Below are positions 1-7,314 of a DNA stretch of 34,685 bases, piece by piece. The notes under the pieces were generated by a model. The model saw only the letters and a program-made list of their open reading frames with translations, was not told where the DNA came from and made no database searches. This DNA comes from Prevotella sp. (GTDB lineage Bacteria > Bacteroidota > Bacteroidia > Bacteroidales > Bacteroidaceae), in NCBI GenBank assembly GCA_017458125.1, contig JAFTGB010000001.1, forward strand, positions 1-34,685. The letters are read 5' to 3'. Every line of letters begins with the position of its first letter. Within the stretch, counting starts at the first letter, position 1. Both the position numbers and the translations under genes were made by a program.

Positions 1-296
1 TAGGCATTGCGCACCATCTCTGCCGTGACGAATGCCTCACGGTCTGACAGGTGCTGGTAGTGCTTGATGATCTGTGCCTTGATGTTGTCAAGGTCTCGGT
101 TCAGATCAAGAGCCTCCCTCGTTCTGCCTTTGGCACAGTTGCCCTTAGCGTCCCATAACGATAGTGGGATGCTACGTTTGCAACTGAACTGACTTTGTGT
201 CCCGTTGATGGTGATTCTGCCCATCACTGGCACGATGCCGTTCTTAACCTTACTTTTGTTCACGTAGAACAATACCGAAAAAGTGCTTCTACTCAT
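1..296 (-). CDS. Tyrosine recombinase (integrase), N-terminal part, cut by window edge
   Basis: The 98 visible codons start at ATG 296-294 and run off the left edge. The opening residues STFSVLFYVNKSKVKNG, then VPVMGRITING and the F-S-x-K-x-x-I-P/W spacing, match the arm-DNA-binding domain that begins Bacteroidetes tyrosine recombinases of conjugative and mobilizable elements. The SAM-like and catalytic domains (R..H-x-x-R..Y) would lie outside the window. It is transcribed leftward, away from the core genes, so the element probably lies to the left and this is its end. A TAnnTTTG -7 element on the minus strand lies about 30 bp upstream. Short repeats at 359-529 look like binding sites for this protein. 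Family identification is firm; which element it belongs to cannot be seen. Confidence 0.85.
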   Translation of the reverse strand, partial: MSRSTFSVLFYVNKSKVKNGIVPVMGRITINGTQSQFSCKRSIPLSLWDAKGNCAKGRTREALDLNRDLDNIKAQIIKHYQHLSDREAFVTAEMVRNA

Positions 297-324
297 CTTC
301 TAATTCCTTTTAAAATTCGGGCTG

Positions 325-332
325 CAAAAGTA
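325..332 (-). promoter_or_regulatory. Putative -7 element for the integrase gene
   Basis: Read on the minus strand the sequence is TACTTTTG, matching the Bacteroidetes TAnnTTTG -7 consensus, and it is followed by C. No convincing TTTG -33 box was found 18-21 bp upstream, so this may be weak or regulated. Confidence 0.45.
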
Positions 333-358
333 ATACCTTTCTGGGAATAAATTGCTAC

Positions 359-529
359 GCAAATCACGGCAGATTTAGGAAAGAAAAACGCAAAGTGTGA
401 AAACGGTTCGAACAGCCGAGATATGCCTTGATTTGCGCAGGTCGTTAAGAAAGTTTAACTATCTGACATAGGGCTATCGGGGGTTACGAATTGGAAACCT
501 AATTCGTTCCGCAATCTGCCTTGATTTGC
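359..529. repeat. Repeats next to the integrase: probable arm-type sites and a core-like inverted repeat
   Basis: The 12-mer GCCTTGATTTGC occurs at 425-436 and 518-529 in direct orientation, and once inverted at 359-370 with one mismatch. The outer pair extends to a 17-bp inverted match (359-375 against 513-529). Between them ACGAATT (486-492) and AATTCGT (501-507) form an inverted pair around an 8-bp centre, the geometry of a tyrosine-recombinase crossover site. The position just upstream of an arm-domain recombinase gene supports an att region. That these are the functional sites is inference. The rest of 297-614 holds no gene that I can support. Confidence 0.5.
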
Positions 530-614
530 TTAGTGGCACCTTGCGGACTTTCCCCAAATTTCCTCGAATTGCCTTTATTTATGGGGCGAACTGCGTTAAT
601 CATCCAAAAATGCT

Positions 615-644
615 TTTGTATGTCAGCATTATTTTGTAATTTTG
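615..644 (+). promoter_or_regulatory. Promoter of the kinase-DUF5686-symporter operon
   Basis: TTTG at 615-618 and TAATTTTG at 637-644, separated by 18 bp, fit the Bacteroidetes -33/-7 promoter. The predicted start of transcription is about 648-650, which rules out the TTG at 642 as the start codon and leaves a leader of about 10 nt before ATG 660. Confidence 0.7.
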
Positions 645-659
645 CCCCTGTTTTTAACT

Positions 660-1931
660 ATGCATGACCTTATGACCGTAACCAGCTCTCTATTGTCTTT
701 CAGCGTCCAGTCACTGATGCGACTTGACATTCTGTTGTGGCTCATCGCCCTGATATTCATCATCGTGGCAGCTGTTGTGCTGTGGTTTCAGCTCCGTAAC
801 TACCGTGAGATACGGTCTGACCTGGACCTGCTGGCCAAGGTGAAGCCACACTCTGTGGAGTACGACCTGGTCATCCAGGCTATGAAATTAGCCATCTTGC
901 GCTACGACATCCCTACGCGTACGCTGACTATCGAGAGCGACTACCGCGATGTGAGCGGCTGCTTTGTGTGTTCTCCGGGCACCAGCATTGACACTGTTTT
1001 CTTGCAGATGGTTCCCGACTATGTGGAGACATTCCGCAAGGGTATGCACGACCTGGTAACCGGCCGTGTGGATGTCTGCCACACACAGTACCAGATGAAG
1101 ATGTTGCACAGCGACCGTACCTACTGGAGCGAGGCATACGCCACCGTCGACAAGCGCGACTTGCAGGGCAACCCGCAGACGCTGGTGTGTACGGTGATGT
1201 GCATCGACCAGCAGAAGGAGATAGAGAGCGCCCTCATGGACGCCGTCTACCATGCCGAGGAGAGCGACCGCCTGAAGTCGGCCTTCCTGGCCAACATCAG
1301 TCATGAAATCCGCACGCCGCTTAACGCCATCGTCGGCTTCAGCGACGTGCTGACCATGGTGGACGACGAAGAGGAGCGGCAGAAGCTGAACAAACTCATC
1401 AAGCAGAACAACACCCACCTGTTGCGCCTTTTCGACGACATCGTCAGCATGTCGAAGCTCGAAGCCCGTGGCGGCAACGACATCGTCAAGTCGACGTTCC
1501 CGTTGGAGTCCGTATTCCAGGAACTGGCCATCAAGTATGCCGCCACGTCGCAGGACACGGGCGTAAGTTTGGAGATATCGCGCTCCTGTCTGCCCACGCT
1601 GACCACCGACCGCGACCGTCTGCGCGAGATACTGAACCAGTATTTGAACAACGCCATGAAGTTTACCACCCACGGCACCGTGACCATGGGTTGCGACCAG
1701 ATGGGCGGCAAGTGGCGCATCTATGTGCGCGACACGGGCAAGGGCATTCCCGCCGACAGGTGCAACGAGCAGCTCTTTGAGCGTTTCGTCAAGGTCGACG
1801 AGTTCGTGCCCGGCACGGGCTTGGGCTTGAGCATCTGCCGTTCGATGGCCATGCTCCTTGGGGGCACTGTCGGCGTGACGTCCACGCTGGGCGAAGGTTC
1901 CACATTTTGGGTTGAACTGGATAACGAGTAA
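660..1931 (+). CDS. Membrane sensor histidine kinase with a PAS-like sensor (orphan)
   Basis: The 423-residue protein begins with one membrane segment (about residues 22-45), followed by a PAS-like region (about 70-190, including the Y-W-x-E and V-x-C-T-V-x-x-I-D-x-Q-K end typical of PAS/PAC). The HisKA H-box LANISHEIRTPLNAIVGFSD has the phospho-accepting His at about 215. The HATPase domain shows the N-box (Y-L-N-N-A-M-K-F-T), the G1 box DTGKGIP and the G2 box GTGLGLSI, so all catalytic motifs are intact. There is no receiver domain and no response-regulator gene nearby, so its partner is encoded elsewhere. The start at 660 was chosen over an upstream TTG because the latter lies inside the promoter. 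The next gene starts 3 bp after its stop codon, so the two are surely co-transcribed. Confidence 0.9.
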   Translation: MHDLMTVTSSLLSFSVQSLMRLDILLWLIALIFIIVAAVVLWFQLRNYREIRSDLDLLAKVKPHSVEYDLVIQAMKLAILRYDIPTRTLTIESDYRDVSGCFVCSPGTSIDTVFLQMVPDYVETFRKGMHDLVTGRVDVCHTQYQMKMLHSDRTYWSEAYATVDKRDLQGNPQTLVCTVMCIDQQKEIESALMDAVYHAEESDRLKSAFLANISHEIRTPLNAIVGFSDVLTMVDDEEERQKLNKLIKQNNTHLLRLFDDIVSMSKLEARGGNDIVKSTFPLESVFQELAIKYAATSQDTGVSLEISRSCLPTLTTDRDRLREILNQYLNNAMKFTTHGTVTMGCDQMGGKWRIYVRDTGKGIPADRCNEQLFERFVKVDEFVPGTGLGLSICRSMAMLLGGTVGVTSTLGEGSTFWVELDNE

Positions 1932-1934
1932 ACG

Positions 1935-4499
1935 ATGAAACTACAGGCTCACCTTTTCCTCTTTCTGCTGTTGCTGTTCGCACTGTCCGCGCGGGGTCAG
2001 GAGCGCGTCACGGGCTATGCTATCGACGACCAGACAGGCGACAGCATAGGGTTCGTCAGTGTGCAGTACAAGGGGCAGAACGTCGCCACGATGTGCGACC
2101 ACCGGGGCTACTTTACCATTGCCAAGCATGCCGGGCATAAGCTGACGTTCAGCGCCGTGGGCTACAAGACGCGTACCGTCTCCATCGGCCAGAACACCCA
2201 CCGCCTGCTGGTGTCGCTGAAGCCTGACACGAAGTCGCTCAGCGAGGTCACCGTGCGTTCCAAGCGCAGCCGTTACAGTCGCAAGAACAACCCCGCTGTC
2301 GAGCTTATGCGCAAGGTCATTGCCAACAAGCGTAAGACCGACCTGTCGAACCGCGACTACTACCAGTACACCAAGTACCAGAAGCTGACGCTGGCCTTGA
2401 ACGACATGAGTCCCAACATGGTGTTCAATCCCCGCTTCAACAAGTACCCGTGGCTGGTCAACCAGATAGAGAAGTGCGCCATGACCGGCAAGCTCATCCT
2501 GCCAGTCAGCGTCGACGAGACCGTGACGCAGAAAGTCTACCGCCGCTCGCCGCACGACGAGAAGGAAATCATACAGGGACAGCGGAAGAGCGGCTTCAAC
2601 GACTTCTTCCAGACCGGCGACATCATTAATGTCGTCTCCAAGGACGTCTTCTGCGATGTCAACATCTACGACAACCAGGTGCGCATCCTCCAGCACCCCT
2701 TCACCTCGCCCATCGGCGACGGAGCCATCAGTTTCTACCGCTACTACATCGAGGACACCCTCATGGTCGACAGCTACCCCTGCATCCACCTGCACTTCCT
2801 GCCCAACAACCAGCAGGACTTCGGCTTCCGTGGCGACCTTTACGTGCTGGCCGACTCCACCCACCAGGTGAAGCGCTGCGACATCATACTGCCCAACCAG
2901 ACCGACGTCAACTTCGTCGAGTCGCTGCGCATCACCCAGGAGTTCAAGCAGCAACCCTCGGGCGAGTGGGTGCTCAGTGTCGACGACATGGTGGTCGAAC
3001 TGGTACTCTTCGACTTCCTGCAGAAAGGCGTGGCCATACGTTCCACGCGACTTTCCGACTACAGCTTCGACCCCATACCCAAGAAGCTCTTTAAGGGTAA
3101 GGAGAAGACGACCATCCTGCCCGACGCGCCCATGCAGGACGATGCCTTCTGGCAGCAGAACCGCAAGGTAGACCTCACGCGCAGCGAGGCCGGCATGGAC
3201 GGCTTTCTCAAGGGCATGAGGCAGACCAAGGGCTTCGGCCTGCTGCTGACCGGTCTGAAGGTGCTCACCGAGAACTTCATTGAGACGGGAGAGAAGAGCA
3301 AGTTCGACGTCGGCCCCATCATCTCCATGTTCAGCACCAACTTCATCGACGGCCTGCGCACCCGCATCGGCGGCCAGACCACCGCCAACCTGACGCCTCA
3401 CTTCTTCTGGAAAGGGTTTGTGGCATACGGCTGGAAGAGCCACAAAACCTACTACAACTCTGCGCTGACGTGGTCGCTCAACAAGAAGAAGTACCTGCCC
3501 GACGAGTTTCCCAAGCGCAACCTGACGTTCACCACCACCTACGACGTCATGTCGCCCTCCGATAAGTTCCTGACCACCGACAAGGACAACGTCTTCACGT
3601 CGCTGCGCTGGACCAAGGTCGACCAGATGCTGTTCTACAACCGCCAGCAGCTCACCTTTGAGTACGAGCAGTTGTGGGGACTGCGCACCCTGCTGAGCAT
3701 CAAGGCCGAAGAGAACGAGGCCGCAGGCAACATGCGCTTCACCCCGCTCTCAGCCCTCAACCCTCAACCTTCAACCCTCAACCCTCAATCCTTGAAGCTC
3801 CGCACCACCGAACTCAGGGCCGAGATAGAATACAGCCCCGGCGCACTCTATGCCAACTCCAAGCTGCGCCGCATGAAGGTCAACCGCGAGGCACCCATCT
3901 TCACCCTCAGCCACTCGTTGGGAGTCATAGGCTTCTTAGGCGGCGACTACCACTACAACTACACCGAGGCCAGCATTTTCAAGCGCTTCTGGCTTAGCAG
4001 CTGGGGCCGCATCGACTTCTACACCCGCGCCGGCGTGCAGTGGAACCAGGTGCCTTTCATCCTCTTGCCCATGCCTGCCGCCAACCTCTCCATCATCAGC
4101 CACAAGCAGATGTTCAACCTCATCTCCAACATGGAGTTTATGAACGACCGCTTCTGGAGCGTCGACGTCAACTGGGACATGCAGGGCAAGATACTCAACC
4201 GCATCCCGCTGATTAAAAAGGCACGCCTGCGCGAGTACATTGGTGTCAAGATGCTGTGGGGAGCGTTGTCCGACAAGAATAATCCCTATCTGGAGCGCAA
4301 TGCCGGCAGCAACGTGCTCTTGCTCTTCCCCGACGACGCACAGGTCATGAACCCCCGCGTGCCCTACTGGGAAATCTCCGCCGGTGTGCGCGGCATCCTG
4401 CGTTTCTTCCAGATAGAGTACGTGCGCCGCATGAACTACAACCCGCCCACGCACGGCAGCAAGAACAGCATCCGTCTGGGCTTCACCATGATGTTCTGA
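1935..4499 (+). CDS. DUF5686 outer-membrane protein with N-terminal carboxypeptidase-regulatory-like domain
   Basis: This 854-residue exported protein has a signal peptide (LFLFLLLLFALSARG, cleaved near residue 21). A carboxypeptidase-D-regulatory-like beta-sandwich follows at about 22-105 (V-T-G-Y-A-I-D-D..G-Y-F-T-I). The long DUF5686 region, rich in aromatic strands and ending in LGFTMMF, fits an outer-membrane barrel. A C-terminal F after alternating hydrophobics is typical of barrel proteins. The family is common in Bacteroidetes but its function is not established. A run of five heptamers (3754-3788) is read through in frame and gives the low-complexity stretch LNPQPSTLNPQS, which looks like an insertion relative to its surroundings. 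It lies between the kinase and the symporter with gaps of 3 and 6 bp. Confidence 0.85.
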   Translation: MKLQAHLFLFLLLLFALSARGQERVTGYAIDDQTGDSIGFVSVQYKGQNVATMCDHRGYFTIAKHAGHKLTFSAVGYKTRTVSIGQNTHRLLVSLKPDTKSLSEVTVRSKRSRYSRKNNPAVELMRKVIANKRKTDLSNRDYYQYTKYQKLTLALNDMSPNMVFNPRFNKYPWLVNQIEKCAMTGKLILPVSVDETVTQKVYRRSPHDEKEIIQGQRKSGFNDFFQTGDIINVVSKDVFCDVNIYDNQVRILQHPFTSPIGDGAISFYRYYIEDTLMVDSYPCIHLHFLPNNQQDFGFRGDLYVLADSTHQVKRCDIILPNQTDVNFVESLRITQEFKQQPSGEWVLSVDDMVVELVLFDFLQKGVAIRSTRLSDYSFDPIPKKLFKGKEKTTILPDAPMQDDAFWQQNRKVDLTRSEAGMDGFLKGMRQTKGFGLLLTGLKVLTENFIETGEKSKFDVGPIISMFSTNFIDGLRTRIGGQTTANLTPHFFWKGFVAYGWKSHKTYYNSALTWSLNKKKYLPDEFPKRNLTFTTTYDVMSPSDKFLTTDKDNVFTSLRWTKVDQMLFYNRQQLTFEYEQLWGLRTLLSIKAEENEAAGNMRFTPLSALNPQPSTLNPQSLKLRTTELRAEIEYSPGALYANSKLRRMKVNREAPIFTLSHSLGVIGFLGGDYHYNYTEASIFKRFWLSSWGRIDFYTRAGVQWNQVPFILLPMPAANLSIISHKQMFNLISNMEFMNDRFWSVDVNWDMQGKILNRIPLIKKARLREYIGVKMLWGALSDKNNPYLERNAGSNVLLLFPDDAQVMNPRVPYWEISAGVRGILRFFQIEYVRRMNYNPPTHGSKNSIRLGFTMMF
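3754..3788 (+). repeat. Heptanucleotide tandem array (CCCTCAA x5) inside a coding region
   Basis: There are five consecutive units, CCCTCAA, CCCTCAA, CCTTCAA, CCCTCAA and CCCTCAA. Because 7 is not a multiple of 3, gain or loss of one unit would shift the reading frame of the DUF5686 gene. The present copy number is in frame. Confidence 0.9.
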
Positions 4500-4505
4500 A
4501 CGACT

Positions 4506-5906
4506 ATGAACACGCTCCTTCACTCCGTCAACGACATTTTGTGGGGCTACCTGCTGGTGGGTGCCCTCATCGCCTGCGGCTTATGGTTCACATGGCGCCT
4601 GCGTGGCGTGCAGTTCCGCAGACTGGGCGAGATGGTGCGCCTGCTCACCGATGCCGTCCAGCCGGACCCCACCCACAGCGCACGCCACATCTCTTCCTTT
4701 CAGGCCTTCGCCGTCTCCGTGGCCACGCGTGTGGGCACGGGCAATCTGGCGGGTGTCGCCACGGCCATAGCCATCGGCGGGCCGGGTGCCGTCTTCTGGA
4801 TGTGGGTCATCGCCCTGTTCGGCGCTGCCACGGCCTTCGTCGAAAGCACGCTGGCCCAGCTCTTCAAGGAGCGCGACAAGTCGGTATTCATCGGCGGTCC
4901 TGCCTACTACATCCAGCACGGCATGCACTGCCACTGGATGGCCTGCCTCTTTGCCGTCCTCATCACGGTCAACTTCGGACTGTCCAACAACTCCATACAG
5001 AGCAACACCATCAGCGGGGCCATGCACGAGGCTTTCGGCTGGAGTCCCTTGCTGGTAGGCATTGGGCTGGCTGCCATGACGCTGGTCGTCGTCTTCGGCG
5101 GCATTCGCCGCATTGCGCGTGTCAGCGCTGTCCTTGTGCCCCTTATGGCCATAGGCTACGCTCTTGTCGCACTCTATGTTGTCATCACCAACATTGAGCA
5201 CTTTCCCCATGTCATGCGGGTCATCATCACGAATGCCTTCGGACTCGAACAGGGGGTGGGCGGCTCCGTGGGTGCCGCCATCATGAACGGCGTCAAGCGC
5301 GGCCTCTTCAGCAACGAGGCCGGCGAGGGCAGTGCGCCTAACGCCGCCGCCACCGCTGCCGTGTCGCACCCCGTCAAGCAGGGCTTCATCCAGGCGCTCG
5401 GCGTCTTCACCGACACGCTGCTCGTCTGTTCCTGCACCGCCTTCATCATCCTCATCAGCGGACTCTACAGCGACCCCGCGCTCAACGGCATTGCGCTGAC
5501 TCAGGCCGCTCTGTCTGCCGAGGTGGGCTCCTTCGGCACCACCTTCGTGGCCATTGCCATCTTCCTCTTCGCCTTTTCCAGCATCATCGGCAACTACTAC
5601 TACGGCGAAGCCAACATCCGCTTCATGACTTCCAGTCCGCGTGTGCTATTAAGCTACCGTCTGCTCTCCGGCGGCGTGCTCGTCATCTTTGGCGCACAGG
5701 CCAGCTTGGAGACCGTGTGGGCCATCGGCGACCTGAGCATGGGGCTGCAGACCGCCTGCAATCTGGTAGCCATTGCTGTCTTGGGCAAGTACGTCTTCCG
5801 CCTGCTGGACGACTACCTCTCTCAGAAGCGCCAAGGCATCAGCAGTCCCACCTTCCACCGCAACCAGATGCCCGACATCGCAGACGACATCGGGTGTTGG
5901 GAGTAA
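4506..5906 (+). CDS. Sodium:alanine/amino-acid symporter (AGCS family)
   Basis: The 466-residue inner-membrane protein has about 10-11 hydrophobic segments. AGCS signatures are clear: GTGNLAGVATAIAIGGPGAV with W-M-W after it (residues about 78-100), the F-V-E-S-T-L-A-Q-L-F motif, N-N-S-I-Q-S-N, and the conserved FSNEAGEGSAPNAAATA segment. The family imports alanine or glycine with Na+; the exact substrate cannot be read here. Length is normal for the family (about 450-480). The ATG at 4506 follows the DUF5686 stop by 6 bp, so this is the third gene of the operon. No clear intrinsic terminator is seen between 5907 and the next promoter. Confidence 0.93.
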   Translation: MNTLLHSVNDILWGYLLVGALIACGLWFTWRLRGVQFRRLGEMVRLLTDAVQPDPTHSARHISSFQAFAVSVATRVGTGNLAGVATAIAIGGPGAVFWMWVIALFGAATAFVESTLAQLFKERDKSVFIGGPAYYIQHGMHCHWMACLFAVLITVNFGLSNNSIQSNTISGAMHEAFGWSPLLVGIGLAAMTLVVVFGGIRRIARVSAVLVPLMAIGYALVALYVVITNIEHFPHVMRVIITNAFGLEQGVGGSVGAAIMNGVKRGLFSNEAGEGSAPNAAATAAVSHPVKQGFIQALGVFTDTLLVCSCTAFIILISGLYSDPALNGIALTQAALSAEVGSFGTTFVAIAIFLFAFSSIIGNYYYGEANIRFMTSSPRVLLSYRLLSGGVLVIFGAQASLETVWAIGDLSMGLQTACNLVAIAVLGKYVFRLLDDYLSQKRQGISSPTFHRNQMPDIADDIGCWE

Positions 5907-5954
5907 GAAACGCTCAAATTAAAGATTTTGGGAAAATAATGGGCTTTTATTTCT

Positions 5955-5982
5955 TTTGTTCCGATTATATTTCTTACCTTTG
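5955..5982 (+). promoter_or_regulatory. Promoter of the cobalamin-riboswitch operon
   Basis: TACCTTTG at 5975-5982 is a good -7 element, followed by CA. A TTTG at 5955-5958 could be the -33 box with a somewhat short spacer of 16 bp. The predicted transcript start near 5987 lies just before the riboswitch. Confidence 0.6.
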
Positions 5983-5991
5983 CACGCTGAA

Positions 5992-6180
5992 TCGTGGTTC
6001 GACTACCGATTAAAATGGGAACGCAAAAGGTGCACGTGATGTGCGCCGGGTGAAAATCCCCGACTGTCCCGCAGCTGTAAGTTGTCCTTACGACGGTACA
6101 AGCATAAACGTCACTGATATTTTCGGGAAGACGCTTGTGCCGGGCAACGAAGTCAGAAGACCTGCCACGAGGAAAGAGTA
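5992..6180 (+). promoter_or_regulatory. Cobalamin (vitamin B12) riboswitch
   Basis: The element contains, in order, the conserved pieces of the AdoCbl-type riboswitch: GGGAACGC, the GGGTGAAAATCCCCGACTG segment, TGTCCCGCAGCTGTAAG, a B12-box-like CGTCACTG, GGGAAGACG, and the closing AAGTCAGAAGACCTGCC. Downstream, AGAGT (6174-6178) can pair with ACTCT (about 6191-6195), which may belong to the expression platform. There is no U-run terminator before the start codon at 6246, so control of translation is more likely than attenuation. The riboswitch implies that the two genes after it are made when B12 is scarce. Confidence 0.92.
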
Positions 6181-6245
6181 AGTTCCGCGCCACTCTGGGG
6201 TTAGGGCGAGGGATGATATGTATTATTATAATAAGGTATAGAAGC

Positions 6246-7295
6246 ATGATGAAAAGCTGTGTAAAGGCTTTGTCGTGTGCTGTCGCTGGTTATGGCCTTG
6301 CGTGTCTTAATGCCTTCGGGCAGCAGACGCAGCCTGTGGGTACGGCAGCGCAGTCGAAATTCATCCAGGCCGTCGACGAATATGTGCCGGCGCCCGGGCA
6401 GTTTGTGAACACACTACCGGAGGCTACCGCCGCCGACACGCCAGCGACGATGGCGCAGAAGTGTACCGAGGCCATTGCCAACGGCAACGGCGGCATGATA
6501 ACCCTCGGTGCGTGGGGTGGCTACGTCACTTTCCACTTCGACCATCCGGTGGTCAACGTCGAGGGGCAGCGCGACTTCGCCGTTTGGGGCAACGCCTTCA
6601 CCAACAATGCCGAACCCGCCGTCGTCATGGTGTCGGTAGATGCCAACGGCAACGGGCGTCCCGACGACACTTGGTACGAGCTGCGCGGCTCGGAGTACGC
6701 CAACAGCAAGACGGTGCACGGCTACCGCCTCACCTACACCTACAGCGCGATGCAGGACGTGGCGTGGACCGACAACAAGGGCGGTTCCGGCGTGGTGGCG
6801 CGCAACCGCTATCATGCGCAAGAGTATTTCCCGCTGTGGCTGGCTTCGGAGGGCACGCTGACCTTCGAGGGCTGCCGACTTCCCGACAATGCTTACTACG
6901 ACGAGGCGACACGGCAGTTCCTGTTGCCCGCCTACGCCTACGGCTATGCCGACAACCAGCCTAACACCGACGTGGAAGGCTGCTCGATGGACATCGGCTG
7001 GGCCGTGGACGACGCCGGACAGCCTGTGACGCTGGACCATGTCGACTTCATCCGCTGCTACAACGCCATGAACCAGGTGTGTGGCAACATTGGCGAGACC
7101 TCGACGGAGATTACGGGTGCCGAGGACCTGCACCCTGACGCTTCGACGGGCATCAGCGGCATCGGGCTGTCGCCGTCGGCGGTGACGCGCTGCTACTCCA
7201 TTGACGGCCGGCAGTCCGCGACGCTGCGCCCCGGCCTGAACATCGTCCGCATGGAAGACGGAACGATAAAGAAAGTCTTCAGAAAAAACAATTAA
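6246..7295 (+). CDS. Exported cell-surface protein under B12 riboswitch control
   Basis: The 349-residue protein starts at ATG 6246 (6249 also possible); in-frame codons upstream lie in the riboswitch. It has a signal peptide (about 1-26, ending LNAFG|QQ). The central region contains GMITLGAWGGYVTFHFDH, V-x-V-x-W-G-N-A-F, VSVDANGNGRPDDTWYELRG and W-T-D-N-x-G-G-S-G. I recall this pattern from 'cell surface protein' genes placed in Bacteroidetes B12-uptake loci; the biochemical role is not established to my knowledge. The last 35 residues (YSIDGRQ..GLNIVRMEDGTIKKV) resemble the C-terminal tail of many Prevotella secreted proteins and of the next gene, suggesting a shared export or anchoring signal. 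The next gene follows after 19 bp. Confidence 0.8.
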   Translation: MMKSCVKALSCAVAGYGLACLNAFGQQTQPVGTAAQSKFIQAVDEYVPAPGQFVNTLPEATAADTPATMAQKCTEAIANGNGGMITLGAWGGYVTFHFDHPVVNVEGQRDFAVWGNAFTNNAEPAVVMVSVDANGNGRPDDTWYELRGSEYANSKTVHGYRLTYTYSAMQDVAWTDNKGGSGVVARNRYHAQEYFPLWLASEGTLTFEGCRLPDNAYYDEATRQFLLPAYAYGYADNQPNTDVEGCSMDIGWAVDDAGQPVTLDHVDFIRCYNAMNQVCGNIGETSTEITGAEDLHPDASTGISGIGLSPSAVTRCYSIDGRQSATLRPGLNIVRMEDGTIKKVFRKNN

Positions 7296-7314
7296 CCTAT
7301 TATAGATAGATGTT

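Noticed and set aside
1941-3443. 500-codon open frame on the minus strand opposite the DUF5686 gene
   Set aside because: It mirrors a gene with clear signal peptide and family features. Its product is a Val/Leu/His/Asp-rich sequence typical of antisense frames in GC-rich coding DNA.
6135-6245. N-terminal extension of the riboswitch-linked protein
   Set aside because: The extension would be translated from riboswitch sequence; the signal peptide begins at 6246.
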